Shown: piece by piece, positions 20,855-33,206 of the stretch | Position numbering within the stretch: the stretch's first letter is position 1 | How the letters are laid out: the number at the start of each line of letters is the position of its first letter | DNA from: Isoetes taiwanensis | Lineage: Eukaryota; Streptophyta; Lycopodiopsida; Isoetales; Isoetaceae | Reading direction: 5' to 3' | Assembly (NCBI GenBank): GCA_021234155.1 | Contig: JAJEKV010000094.1 | Location: forward strand, 3,268,535 to 3,332,534 | Length of the DNA: 64,000 bases | Made by a program: the position numbers and the translations under genes | Notes under the pieces: model-generated | What the model saw: only the letters and a program-made list of their open reading frames with translations | The model's database searches: none | Told to the model about the DNA's origin: nothing

Positions 20855-21250
20855 TAAGAGCCTTTCTTGACTCGTGAGTCAAGAAAGGCAGATCAGAGTG
20901 AAAAAGACAGGTTTGAGGGCCTTTCTCGACTCGCAAGATGAGAAAGGCAGATCAGAGTGAAAACGCAGGTTTGAGGCCATTTCTCCACTCGCGAGTTAAG
21001 AAAGGCGGCTCAAAGTGAAAAACGCAAGCCAAAAAAGCCAGCTCAGAGTTAAAAATTCAGGTCCGAGGGCCTTTCTCGAGTTGAGAAAGACAACACAGAG
21101 TGAAAAACGTAGTTCTGTCTCGACTGCAGCTCAGAGTGAAAAACGTAGCTCTGAGGGTCAAGAAACGCAGTTGTGAGGGTGAAAAAAATAGTTTTGAGGG
21201 CCTTTCTAAAGTCGCAAGTCGGGAAAGACAGCTCACGGTCAACAGTTCTG
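20855..21250. repeat. Palindromic tandem repeat (CCTTTCTCGACTCG unit)
   Basis: A unit of about 60-65 bp (GGCCTTTCTCGACTCGCAAG, then GAGAAAGGCAGATCAGAGTG and AAAACGCAGGTTTGAG) is repeated about six times with decay. Each unit centres on an inverted repeat. The best, at 20860-20889, is a perfect hairpin with 14-bp arms and a 2-nt loop (GCCTTTCTTGACTC…GAGTCAAGAAAGGC). Confidence 0.85.
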
Positions 21251-21289
21251 AGGGACATAGGTTATTTTTGCAGAGGCGCCATTCTAGAA

Positions 21290-21480
21290 TGGTTCACTAA
21301 AGCTATTAAAGCTATGTATTTAACATATGCATTAAACCGCATTAAACCTATGTAGACTGCATTAAACCTATGAAAGCTATGTATTAAACAAAATGACAAC
21401 ATAATATGAGCTAGAATAATATAGACAATATAATATGAGCTAGTATTATCTATATAATATAATATGAAATAGAATCTATA
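21290..21480. repeat. Short AT-rich repeats (ATTAAACCTATG, ATAATATGAGCTAG)
   Basis: GCATTAAACC(T)ATG is repeated three times near 21330-21385 and ATAATATGAGCTAG twice near 21402 and 21429. Simple local duplications in non-coding DNA. Confidence 0.6.
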
Positions 21481-24400
21481 AGAAAGGATGGATAAAAAGT
21501 AGCACAAAATTCCATATCACTCTAAATAACTCCTTACATAAGGTTACAAGGGTTAACTCTTGAATTCTAGCAAGGGTATGAAGTATGAAGATGAAATATT
21601 ATGTGATGAAATAGAAGTATGACGATGAGTCTCTATACCATTGCATCTGGATTGTTGGTCCAGAGAATAAACTTGAGGATATACCGTATTCTCAAACCCT
21701 GACCGTAGACCCAAAAAGAAGATGGGGTCAAACCCCATTTTCCACGTCACACTATGATTATGCAACCATAGCCATGAAGTCAAGATATTTCGAAATCAAT
21801 AAAACGTATCAAATTATACAACTGTCATTAGAGATCAAATTAATGTCTGATGCAAAAGGAGTAAAGAAGATGCCAGAGTCAAATAGTTCCACAAAAATTT
21901 CCATGAAGTGTGTTCATTCCTTTAGCAAAAATTTCCATGAAGTGTTTTCATTCCTTTAGCAATTTACAGCAGTGCATATATATAAACAATATACATTCAC
22001 ATCAAAAGAACATGAAGCTCTGACAGACCCATACATGACACCCTGATCTCTGCCACATAATTTTTGCATACATTGACATTAAAAAAACATGAATCTCTGA
22101 TAGAGTGAAACATGAAGGCCTGAGCTTTGCCACGGGATTTATAGTAGTGAAGGATAATGTGTCAACAATGCCCATCAAACTGCTCCTCAAACGTTCGTCA
22201 GCTTGCCTCTTGGAAGGGCAATACAGAATCGTAGAGTTTCTAGACTATGCTAAAACGTGATATAACATGAAAAAGAACCCCTTCTTATGTCCAAACAGAT
22301 GTAATTCCAATGCTCCAAAGCTTTACCATTTCCTGATCCATAATGAAATACACATCAGTGGGCCACATTGAGGCAAGCTAGAAGAATAAGAAAATTGATT
22401 CAATCTTAGTAGCTAGTGTAGAGATCTGCAGTGAGAAGCTGGCAAGTAACAGAGCTAAGTTCTTCATCCAAATCCAAAGCTGCAATGGCAAGAGCCTTCT
22501 TGAACATCTAAGAGGAGCCCAATGAGTACTGTGAAATCCATTTCCTCAGAACTGCAGATTATATTAGTAATGTTTTAAATTTCCACCCATGCATCTCCGA
22601 AATTCGGCCGCTGTGCATCGCACCTTGCCATGACCATGCTTCTCCCCTGCCACCTTGCCCTAAAATATTCTTACCCCTGCGGCCATAGCCACACCGCCCT
22701 ACCCTACCACTGAAAATAGACACCTAGCTTCTATAATATAAAGAAACTAAAAATAAATAAATAAATAAAAACCATAAGACATTGGAAAATCAAAAAATAT
22801 ATTTCTGACGTCAATATATACGGCCTCGGCATACTCATACTTGTGAAAACAATATAAAATCTTACGTAGTACCTGCTCCTTTCTTTAATTGCAGAAGATG
22901 ATAGGAATTTCAAGGATAAAAGCTAAATAACTACCCAATCATTTAAAACAATGTCCTTAATAAACCCTCCTCTTATTTCCATCATTATTTTCTAAACATA
23001 TATAAGGCAGTGTCATTTTTTGTTTGAGGGTAATATTTTTTCGCCAGGAAAAAACATAAGAGAGACACGTGTCCTTGAAAAAAGCATAAACAAATAATGA
23101 CAGTATATTTTTACTTCAGGCGACAAGCTTTCTTGCTTGCCGGATCCTACTTCGTGGAAGCAATGGCAAATCCGTCCCGGATATGCCATTTAAGCGGCCA
23201 CCCTTCTTCCATCTTCCATTTCTTCTTTCTTCAGGACCTTACGTGAAGCGGTCAGTTCCATCCATCTTTTCTCCTTCCCTGCTTCCTTCTTTTCTGTCTA
23301 AACCGAAGATAAACACAGGGTCCCCTAGTCCACAATATGTTATCCGGATTGGCCGAAAGAAGGGAGAGAAACAATATTTGAAAAAACCTAAAAATGATGG
23401 ATCTGGGTTTTGTTGCAGTGCACGGTTTGCACTGAGAATTGCAAGGGATGCTTGCAGATCCCCAAAATTAACCTGGGCAGTCTTGAAGGTGCCTTTCTTT
23501 TATCTTCTGCTTCTGCTCCGTCCAACTTGAGGAACTAGGTTTTGATCTAGAGGTATGGAACTTGGTTACTTTTCAGTGAAGATGAATTAGTTCATGCTCA
23601 TGTCTTTAGATTTTTCCTATGGCAGGACACAAGAACACAGTTTGCTATTTGATCTTCCTCAAGGTTTTGCTACTTAACGTCTTCCAGTTTTGAAATAAAG
23701 TTTGAGAGGAACAGGTGTTAATCCAGCAGATTGCTTCTAGGTAGTTGGTGTAGAATGATAATATGGCCAAGGAGGCTCTTAAGGAAGATGTTTTTTCCTC
23801 TAGAGTCCAGTCTGCAGCAAGCGAAATCATGTTCTATCAACACCAGGGGGTGGCTTTCACCCGCTATGGAAAGGAATCTAAGAAAATGAGGAAAATTTTC
23901 ACTTATTTATATTCAAGTCTAAACGGAATTCTATTATGCAACTTGATGGGTCTTTCATAGACTGTATAGACTCCATTTGGCAAGAGTGAAGCCTCTGTGA
24001 ACCTCTCGTGGGAGTCTTTTATTCTTCCTTTTTTGCATCTGAGAGTAGTTAGAATAGCATCAACGCAACAGTTTGTTGTGTATCATCGAAATTTGTTGAG
24101 CAAGAGACCTAGTTGTTTACCACTCAGTCATTTGGAGTTGTTGCAAGCTTGCAAGACAAGGCAGAGACAATGCAAGTATGTTCATACTTGCAAACTGACA
24201 CATGACGTCCTCTATCTAAAACAGGTTAGAGGATAATATATTTAATATGCTTTACTAGATACAGAAGATGTGCACTGCAGAAGATAGTTTACTGCGGGGA
24301 TTTAAATACTTTGAAAAGTTCTGAGGCATTGTAAAAATGGAATGCAAGTAGATTGGATTGATTGTTTCAAAGATAGAACATTACGTCATTAGACATCATA

Positions 24401-24683
24401 TGCAGATACCTAATATATAATATATTTGTTATGGGATAATAATGATCCTTTACACTACAACTATGCTTTGTATTTGAATACGTTTGTGTCTTTTTTAAAA
24501 GGAAATCTTGCAAACTTAATAATTGCACGTAGAATTTTTAATGCATGTTAACGTGCTACACACATATTTGTATGGTGGAGCACATTTATTCAATATAATC
24601 TATTTCTTTTATCATTACCGTCTTTAAATCTTGCCCACTTAATAGTTCTTGATCATTTTTTTGTGCTCAAGAACCACTCCTTA

Positions 24684-24684
<1 letters not shown>
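21480..24684. other. Spacer with no confident gene
   Basis: One frame at 23183-23488 is unusually protein-like at its end (SARFALRIARDACRSPKLTW) and runs into a donor-like AAG|GTGCCT at 23490. It could be a 5' exon of an unknown gene, but nothing downstream confirms it. The rest is AT-rich with small direct repeats, e.g. AAAAATTTCCATGAAGTGT at about 21893 and 21928. Confidence 0.25.

Positions 24685-24716
<32 letters not shown>
24685..24716. repeat. (TA)n microsatellite
   Basis: About 15 AT repeats directly before the AGATTCC minisatellite. Confidence 0.95.
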
Positions 24717-24718
<2 letters not shown>

Positions 24719-24734
24719 AGTCTTTGTACTATCA

Positions 24735-26100
24735 ATGGGTCTATAAAGATTCTATAAAGATTCTCCTAGATTCTCCAAGATCCTATGAAAATTCCCCTAG
24801 GTTCCCAAAGATTATTCCATAATTTCTCTAGGTTCCCCAAGATTTTATGGAGATTCCCCTAGATTACCCAAGATTCTATAAAGATTCTCTCATATTCTAT
24901 AAGATTCCATCAAGATTCCCTTAGATTCTCAAAAATTTTAAGAAGATTCCTCTTGGATTATAAAGATTCCTTAAAAAGTTCTACAAAATTTCCCTAGATT
25001 AAAGAGATCCTACAAAGATTCCCCTAGATTTTATTAAGATTCTCCAAGATTCTCCAAGATTCCATCTAGATTCCCATAGATTCTTAAGGATTTTATGAAG
25101 ATTCCTCTAGATTGTTCTAGATTCCCAAAGATTTATTTGAGACTCTCTAAGATTCTCTAAAGATCCCCCTAGATTCCAAAAGAATACTCCAAGGTTCCTC
25201 TAGATTCTCCAAGATTCCATGAAGATTCCCATAGATTCCCTCAACATACTATAGATTCCTTGAAACTCGAAGATTCCAAGAAGATTCTTAGTATTCGATC
25301 ATGTTGGCTCCAACTGCGACAAAATAGTGCCAAAGCACCACTCATTGGAAAGGTCTCGGCGAGAGGAATCCAACGGCGTGGGCCCCACCTTCATCGGACC
25401 CCTCTACTGCAAGCTACGTGTCCTCGAAGGCGATTAAACAAAAGGAAGCTTCCTAGAAAGTCCGCTCATAAATACTTTGCCACCTCACTACCTTTTTTAT
25501 TAATGAGGGTGCCACCTCACCTCCTTTAAAAGAAAAAAACCAATATAATATTAAAAAGTTAATGGCTAGGATTTATGCTCACCTTTTAATCTAACGGTTG
25601 AGATCTGCTGCACCAAATTCATTTTTTTGGCATCTTCCTTGCACCTTCTTCACAAAAATCAAGGGCTAGGATTTATCCTCCCCTTTTGATCCAACGGTTC
25701 GGGGATCCCCTAGATTACCCAAGATTCTATAAAGATTCTCTCATATTCTATAAGATTCCATCGAGATTCCCTTAGATTCTCAAAAATTTTAAGAAGATTC
25801 CTCTGGATTCGCAAAGATTCCTTAAAGTTCTACAAAGATTTCCCTAGATTCTGAGATCCTACAAAGATTCCCCTAGATTTTATTAAGATTCTCCAAGATT
25901 CTCCAAGATTCCATCTAGATTCCCATAGATTCTTAAGGATTTTATGAAGATTCCTCTAGATTGTTCTAGATTCCCAAAGATTTATTTGAGACTCTCTAAG
26001 ATTCTCTAAAGATCCCCCTAGATTCCAAAAGAATACTCCAAGGTTCCTCTAGATTCTCCAAGATTCCATGAAGATTCCCATAGATTCCCTCAACATACTA
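24735..26100. repeat. AGATTCCCCTAGATTC minisatellite
   Basis: Dozens of degenerate ~24-bp units around AGATTCCCCTAGATTCTC and CAAGATTCTATGA fill 24735-25270 and again 25705-26110. The two arrays are the left halves of the two copies of an 851-bp tandem duplication. Confidence 0.9.
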
Positions 26101-26553
26101 TAGATTCCTTGAAACTCGAAGATTCCAAGAAGATTCTTAGTATTCGATCATGTTGGCTCCAACTGCGACAAAATAGTGCCAAAGCACCACTCATTGGAAA
26201 GGTCTCGGCGAGAGGAATCCAACGGCGTGGGCCCCACCTTCATCCGGACCCCCATCCAAACTCATTGTCCTCGAAGGCGATTAAACAGAAGGAAGCTTCC
26301 TAGAAAGTCCGCTCATAAATACTTTGCCACCTCACTACCTTTTTTTATTAATGAGGGTGCCACCTCACCTCCTTTAAAAGAAAAAAACCAATATAATATT
26401 AAAAAGTTAATGGCTAGGATTTATGCTCACCTTTTAATCTAACGGTTGAGATCTGCTGCACCAAATTCATTTTTTTAGCATCTTCCTTGCACCTTCTTCA
26501 CAAAAATCAAGGGCTAGGATTTATCCTCCCCTTTTGATCCAACGGTTCGGGGA
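24855..26553 (+). repeat. 851-bp tandem duplication
   Basis: TAGATTACCCAAGATTCTAT at 24860 recurs at 25711 and the match continues to the GATCCAACGGTTCGGGG end at about 25703 and 26553. Each copy has the minisatellite, then a unique ~430-bp block (from GAAACTCGAAGATTCCAAG). Within each unique block an AAGGGCTAGGATTTATCCTC segment is itself a diverged copy of an AATGGCTAGGATTTATGCTC segment 110 bp earlier. The copies differ mainly at scattered sites, including a replaced patch near 25400/26250. Confidence 0.9.
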
Positions 26554-26556
26554 TGT

Positions 26557-27070
26557 GGTGCATGCCCCCATGCATGCCCATGCATGCCCATCATGGCCAT
26601 CCATGCACCTCAATGAGGTGGCATTATCCTGGCCTTTCATTTCGTAATTGGATGGCTGGGATGAATCTCTATGAACATGCCCATGGGATGACAAAACACA
26701 CATCTAATACGTGTATATATATTAGTGATATATTCTGTATTTTGTTGTCAAGTATTGAAATTCATGTTGGGTCTTTTTGGCAGTCTGCATTTGCTCAAAA
26801 CCTTCAATATATGTTGTCACCTTGCCTCTAATATCTAGAGAGGCTCTGTTCAATTTATTTGTTGTGTGGATAATCATTTGTCGTGTGGATATTCAAACTG
26901 GCAAAACTTAAGACTGCTTTTGAAGTGATGCCTTTGTATTGAAAATATATTCCTCTATTGTAACTATCTTATTCACATCGTTAGCCTTTTCAGATACGTT
27001 AACTTCGTAACGAAATTATACCATTGGGAACTTAATTCACAACAAACCCACTAACTATTATTGGGTGGCA
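26557..27070. other. Spacer with CATGCCCATGCATG repeat
   Basis: A short CCCATGCATG repeat at 26560-26590 is the only structure. No gene is supported. Confidence 0.4.
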
Positions 27071-27089
27071 TGCATGATCTGTGTTCATG

Positions 27090-27222
27090 GTGATCATGGC
27101 CTGGTGGTCAGACCATTGGATACGAGTGTCCGTCCCCCCCCCCCCCCCACCCCCCAGGTTCATAACCCACCGGCTATCATTGCATGGCATATTTGGAAGA
27201 GAGAGGAAAAAAAAAAAAAAAA
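27090..27222 (+). mobile_element. tRNA-derived SINE-like element
   Basis: CATGGCCTGGTGGTCAGACC resembles a tRNA A box, GGTTCATAACCC at about 27158 a B box, and an A tract at 27208-27225 a tail. A G/C-homopolymer (C17) interrupts the middle at 27136-27152. A second B-box-like GGTTCAAATCC occurs at about 27331 after a (TTTC)7 array at 27260-27288, so two SINE fragments may be joined. Confidence 0.4.
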
Positions 27223-27379
27223 AACCGGGAATCTTGTAGTCGTTATGATCAGCACCCTTCTTTCTTTCTTTCTTTCTTTCTTTCTTTCGTTCTATAGTCC
27301 AGGCACTGTAACACAAGGCAAACGAATGCAGGTTCAAATCCTGTGTGTTCTAGCGCGTATAAACGACTGGTGAAGAGAA

Positions 27380-28640
27380 ATGTTCGCGATAACTTTCTTG
27401 TAATATATTATTGTACCCCTTTTTCGAACATACCTTTTTTAATATATTACGTACCTCTTTTTTGAACTTTAAATAAATATAGACCACAATCACTTAATAT
27501 AACCACTCTAGAGTTGTCCCGGGGACCATTTCCGGTCCATGGACCAGAAATGATCCACCATACCCCCTACCACTTAAACCCATAAATCTCACAAAAGAGA
27601 TTTTAATTTTAAGATATACCACCATTATTTGAGTCTTTACTTGATTCTTAACGACCTGTGAGAATTTCATGATCACTGGATTCACCTTTATATTGATATG
27701 ATTGTTTAAACTTTGGAGAATTTGGCAGTTTTTACAGCACTCTAGAACTGCATTCTTCGATTTTGTAGCATAAAAGTGCCTAAACCTTGCTAAATTTGAA
27801 ATTAATTGATATATTATGGTAAAACATATCGATTTGCATGTTTCCATGTTTGGCCGTTATCATTTGATATCAATTGAAGTCGCCAAACCCTATTTTGCTT
27901 AAAAATGCTGCATGAGGTTCAAGAATTATTTATCTCTTATTATTACAAGTTAGATGTTTATATGTTATATTAGTATCGTTATTAACTAAAGAAATTATTG
28001 TACAGAATTCGCTCCAATAAACCCATCTATAAGTCTCATAAGGATAGTAAATGATGCATTCTAATCAACTCTATATAGGAATTTACTTTATCAGCATAAA
28101 TATAGTGTAACTAGGGTATAACAATGCATTATCTAGATCTAAACAAGATCTAATATAACAAGATGAACACAAAGAAAGGTTCCAAAGTGCGTTGATTATA
28201 CCCTTATAGGTCTAAAACTCAACAATGATGTAGGTAGTGATGGTTATCGATAAATGGAGGACAATATTATGAAGTTTAGCCATGACTATAAATAAATAGA
28301 TCAAAAGACTTTCCGTACCTGTTTTTCTAGTTCATCTAAAATATTAACTTCACTACATTTCTTCCATAAGCCTTTTAAATGGCACAACATATGATAAAAA
28401 TGGATATTGAGGTCCATGGTATAGTCTTATTAGAAAAAAAAATGAAGAAAGCTACTTAATTTCCACTATATAAAGTTAGTTAATGTGTGGTTGCTCCAAA
28501 GTGTTGTAGTCTAAGTAGAACCATAGTACATGTAGATCACCTTTTATGAATAGGCTATAATTTTTGTAAATTTGAATTTTTGCTGGCAATATATATCTCA
28601 AATTTCATGTTAGAATAATATATTGAGAATGTTGCGCCCT
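27380..28640. other. AT-rich spacer
   Basis: No coding sequence, RNA gene or clear repeat is supported. The composition is very AT-rich. Confidence 0.4.
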
Positions 28641-28644
28641 AACT

Positions 28645-30105
28645 AGGGCGGCGGCCGCCGCCGCCGCCCGAGCACCTGAAGGATCGAAAGTCTTGTCTCG
28701 TAGGCTGGAAGGGCAGCGATCAAGCTCCCTCTGTCTCGCAGTTACCATAGCAGATCCAGAGGTTTTTTCCAGCACCATTTCACTTGGAGTGCGTTTACCT
28801 TGAGGGGATTAGGCTGAAGTATGGCGCTACTTCTAACTTTTCTTCCCACGAACAGCAGTTTTGCTGAGAATGGTAAGGAGCTAATCTCATTTTACGCCAT
28901 GAGATTCTTTTGTTCAGTAGAGCATGATAGTCTAGGTAAGCACCATGTTAATTTAACGCTTAAAGCTCTTGGTGATATTTAGACATATTTTTTTCAGTCA
29001 TATCTTTTGCATGCTTGGTTGGCTAAAGGCTTGGTTCTCTTTATTGCACTCAGCTTTGGGAAAGGCTGCACTCAACTGCTTGAGTATGTTTGCAAGGGCT
29101 GGTTGTTGCACTCATTGCAATGGATAGGCGCACCCCTGCGTTGCTTCTTTACAATACTAATCCAGATTTTTAGTTGATACATCTGCATATGTAAATTGCA
29201 AGATCTGAGCTTCGTGTTGGTGTCTTTGTATCAACAGCGAGCCCATCCCCCTCTTCATCGGTTGGATTAGGGATTCACGGTTATAGAAAGCATAGCAAGG
29301 GAGAGATGTTCTAGTCATTGGAATTGTTATCGGCTTTCTCCTGTAGTGTTACGAATCATTAGATATGTGCTTCTTTGCCTTGAGGTTTTACGGAAAGAGT
29401 AGCTTGGTCTATAGTACCTCTATTGCGAGAGAAAGAGGTTGAGGCATTTACACAAGTGGAATAGTGGGCTGCTCTAATATTGAAGGGTGCTCTTGGAGAA
29501 GTGCCTATAGTACCTTGCTAGTGGGAAGACAATTGGCAATCTTGCCTAGTACAATTATATACGCTTAAAATCTTGGGTGGGCTTCTTGGTAGTGGAGTGT
29601 ATTTGGAAGAGGAAGTTAGCACATATAATCTTGCTAATAGAAGAAGAAGGCAGATCTTGGTGTTCCCATGCGGTCTAGTGCATCCTTTTAGCAACATATC
29701 TTATTCTTCTAGGTATTCCTTGGTTTTTAGCGTTCTTCGGGATCTTGAGGAATGATTTTTGTTGCACTCTACAAATGTTAGTACTCTCCCATAGTACCTT
29801 CAGCAGGTTGGGAAGAAGGCCATGCACTAAAGTACTAGAAGAACTAAAACAATGAGGAGCATATCATCTTGTAGGGACGAAGAAGAGGTTGAGGGCTGTG
29901 ACCATAGTACATGGATATGATCTTAAGGTAGTTTTTCGGTTTGATGGTCGCTTGTATTTCTCGTGACAATTTTGTCTATCTGGTGACCAAGAGCATTGTA
30001 TACTTCCCTGCTCGGCCTATTGTGGAGCCCACAAGAAGGTCGTGTGTACCATTTTATATTAATCAAAAATTTCTTACCCTCAAAAAAAAAAAAAAAAAAA
30101 AAAAA
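28645..30105 (+). mobile_element. LINE/SINE-like retroelement ending in poly(A)
   Basis: The segment starts near a GGCGGCCGCCGCCGCC run (28649) that contrasts with AT-rich flanks, carries no long frame, and ends with GGCCTATTGTGGAGCCC, a TTAATCAAAAATTTCTTACC stretch and 22 A (30083-30105). The end matches the minus-strand copy at 53221-53330 over about 100 bp and, more weakly, 15400-15700. It is most likely a non-autonomous member of a LINE family. Confidence 0.5.
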
Positions 30106-33100
30106 CTAGCAAGAGGCACACGGAAGGCTTTAGCAAGGTAAGGCATTAGGTTTTATTTGAAGCAGTCTCATTAGATCACTTGTTGGTGGCTAATCTTTTT
30201 TCCTTTGTGTTAAGTTAAAGACCCGTATCCTATTTGGGTCGGACAAATATAAAAAACCAAAGCGCAAGGTGCATCTGCGCTCTCGAAGTCATCATCAAGC
30301 GGCTTGTGATAAGTTTGTGGTTGTGAATAATTGTATTTTTGTTGATGGCAAAAATCACAATGTTATTTTAACATATTAAATTTTTCTCTTTCGCTTGAAG
30401 GAACCCGGATTTTCTTGGACTTTCTAGGATTTGAGTTGAGGTTGTTGTAGCCATGTTGGGTGGATTGGTGCTTTTTTAATTAGAATTTTTTTCTTATTTG
30501 ATGGGCTTCCATTTTGCGAGGTTGTGGTATGGAGGATGTCAATGTCGGTAGTGGTCGAATGGTTTGTATTTGCAAACGTCTCGGGGCCATTTTTTGTTTG
30601 GATTGTTTTTGTGTTGGTAAATCCTTTGCTTTAAGTTTCTTGTTTGGCCTATATACTTCTTCATAGTTAGTGCGCATGTTATCGAAAATGTTGTAATTTG
30701 TTTTGTTCCTTTTAAACTTGTACCTAATTGAACATTTGGAATTTTGTTTTAGTTTTTTTTTAAACAATGTCATTTGGAACTTTGACTCATGAAGATTAGT
30801 AACAATATGGTCGATTATAAAATTGACAAACAGTTCGAGTCCAAGGCGTCCAGATAGGCACATCCCTACGATCCAGAGAGTGTCAGACCCATACCCAGCC
30901 CACACACAGTGACTGGTTATAAGCCTAGCACACTGTAGGATTCCTGTAGCCACGCTAGGCAAGACCTCACCCCCGATTCACCATCATACTCGTTATCTGG
31001 TGCTAAATCACATCATAGCATCTTCAGCCAGGTTGGCTCTTGTGCACAGGCCGCATTTATTGGGTATTAAGGGATCTAGCTAGAGACATCTCTACTGCTA
31101 AGAGGCTTTTAGGTCTCTACCCTTCCCTTAATTTCCTAATACACGGAAGAAGTGGAAAGAAAGAATATAAACACCATCTAAGTATTCAGAACAACGTACA
31201 AAAGAGAATTTAATCATTCCATCTATTCAAAGAAGTGTCAGCAGAATAGAAGCTATCTAAAGACGAACCAGTCTCTTGGCTGGAGCTGTCACGGAAGGCT
31301 TCCATAGCTTGAGGCTGTTGGTAGGTATTGGCAAAAATAGGCTAAAGCTGGTAGCTACTGCGCCTCCTCATTCTCCAATTCGAATTTGGGTTGAAATGGG
31401 GAAGGCCCCTATTTCTCCAACCAAAAATAGCAAGTCCCTCCTGGCCAATTGATTTGGGCCAGGTGGCACCCCTCATTGGTGATATTTAGTTAATTAGACC
31501 AAATTAGCATAATTAGGTTAATTATGCCAATAAAATCCATAATTATCCATTGGTTTTATTAGCATATCTAATAAAATCCATTTTAGGTGAACCCCATTTG
31601 GGCCTCTAGGCCTACTATATGCTGGTGACGTGTCATGGTATGCATACGTATACCGTATAAATACCTGGAATGTCACAGTTTTGAGCTGAGTGTGGAGAAG
31701 AATCTCCCAGTCAATCAGCAGAGAGTTGCTTTAAGGGATATTTAGAATGTACCTGTTGGTTCTGGAAAGGAGAATGCTGGTAAAGATGTGTCTAATGGTT
31801 CTAGGAAAGGGAAGCAAGTTTCTGAAACAACTAGCTTTGGTACATTTGTTGCCAAAGAGTCTTCAAGCAGAGGCCTCTCAGATTTTTAGGCTGATTTGGT
31901 TTCCAGCGGGCTGGATGAAATATATGTTGAAAACGGTTGGAGTTGATGGAAAGTTTTCAGGCAAGTCTAGTCGCATCACTGCTATCTCTAGAATGGCGGG
32001 GTTTCCAAAAGCGTAGGCATGCACATTATAGGCGGAGAAAACGGTGAGGCATATAACATGTATTTCAATTATATTTGTCTTTGTGTTTGTCGTTGATTCA
32101 ATTTTTGACATTTATCTTTATATTTTAGGTATGACAATACTAAGGAGGTTACAAGCCAAGTCTGCCAATGTCGGTTAAAGCAATCCATTCAATGAAAATG
32201 GACAATGCAGGATGTAAGAAGATGTTTATTATGAGGAATTGAGCAGGCTAGGCCGAAAGAGGACGTGTTGGCGGTGTTGTGAAGGATCGGGTTGTATTAC
32301 CTCCTGCAATTCCGGTGGTGAACAAGGTAGTTGGGGAGAAAGTAGATTCGTGTAGCCTTACCTGGCATTGCTAGTCGGTAGAGCGGTGTGCACATTAATT
32401 CATCTAGTGAGCTTATTCCCGGTCATCCTTACGTTATTCAACTAGTTTAAATTGTTGCTTCTGCGATTGAAGATGCTATTATCGATTGAACAATGATATT
32501 GATGCATTATTTCCAGATTAATCACATTTGTCAAAAAGCTATGGGCATGGAAGTTAATGTTGGCGGTTACGGGTGGATCATTCAATCTGCAACATTCTAA
32601 TGCCATGTGTTTCTTAGGGCTTGATTGAATGAGATAATGGTGACCATGATGAGGAATAAGAAGAATTAATTAAATCGGAGCTTCTTTTTAAAGTCAGAGT
32701 AATGTGATTCGATTGTAAACTTTTTTAAAACTTCGGTAAATGTGATGCGATAATATGTTGTAATGAGCAAATTTGAATGTCTTGGTCATATTGTCCCTGA
32801 AAATATCAATGAAGTTCTATTTTCATTGTTGATCCTCATTTATATGTTAGTAACATATAAAGAATGCAAAATATAGAAAAACTGAGAATGCAAATTAAAA
32901 AATTAAGAATACGTGTCGAGTCTAGGATTGCTAAAAAGAAGCGTCATATTGATCCTTTTATAATTAGGCCCGGATTCCACTCCGGTGGAAGATCAATCAA
33001 CGAGCTCTCACGCCCGGCAAGAAATCTTGATTTGCATTCCACTACAGTCAAGAATTTCTGATGTGGCACCAAAATCAGCGATTTAACTCAGGGCAAGATC

Positions 33101-33206
33101 CCAGAGTTTTACGGTTTACCACCTTTTAAGATCGCCACATAAGCATATGTCGTGTTCTTAAGAAGATGCGGTAATTAGTGGGAATCGTGAATCTGAAATA
33201 ATGCCG
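30106..33206. other. Mixed non-coding stretch with ORF remnants
   Basis: At 31680-31920 a plus-strand frame with stops (…SVEKNLPVNQQRVAL, NGSRKGKQVSETTSFGTF) looks like a decayed retroelement ORF1/gag tail. I cannot classify it. The block 31020-31125 (CTTGTGCACAGGCCG … TAGGTCTCTACC) is related to 39820-39900, pointing to an old repeat family. 32864-33060 holds a short basic frame with no known relatives. Confidence 0.3.

Noticed and set aside
25260-26442. Two near-identical small proteins (from 25260 and 26109)
   Set aside because: They are the same stretch of the 851-bp duplication read in frame; there is no family match and they start inside the minisatellite.
26910-27370. Functional tRNA genes
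   Set aside because: A- and B-box-like strings occur, but no cloverleaf with paired acceptor stem can be drawn; SINE fragments fit better.
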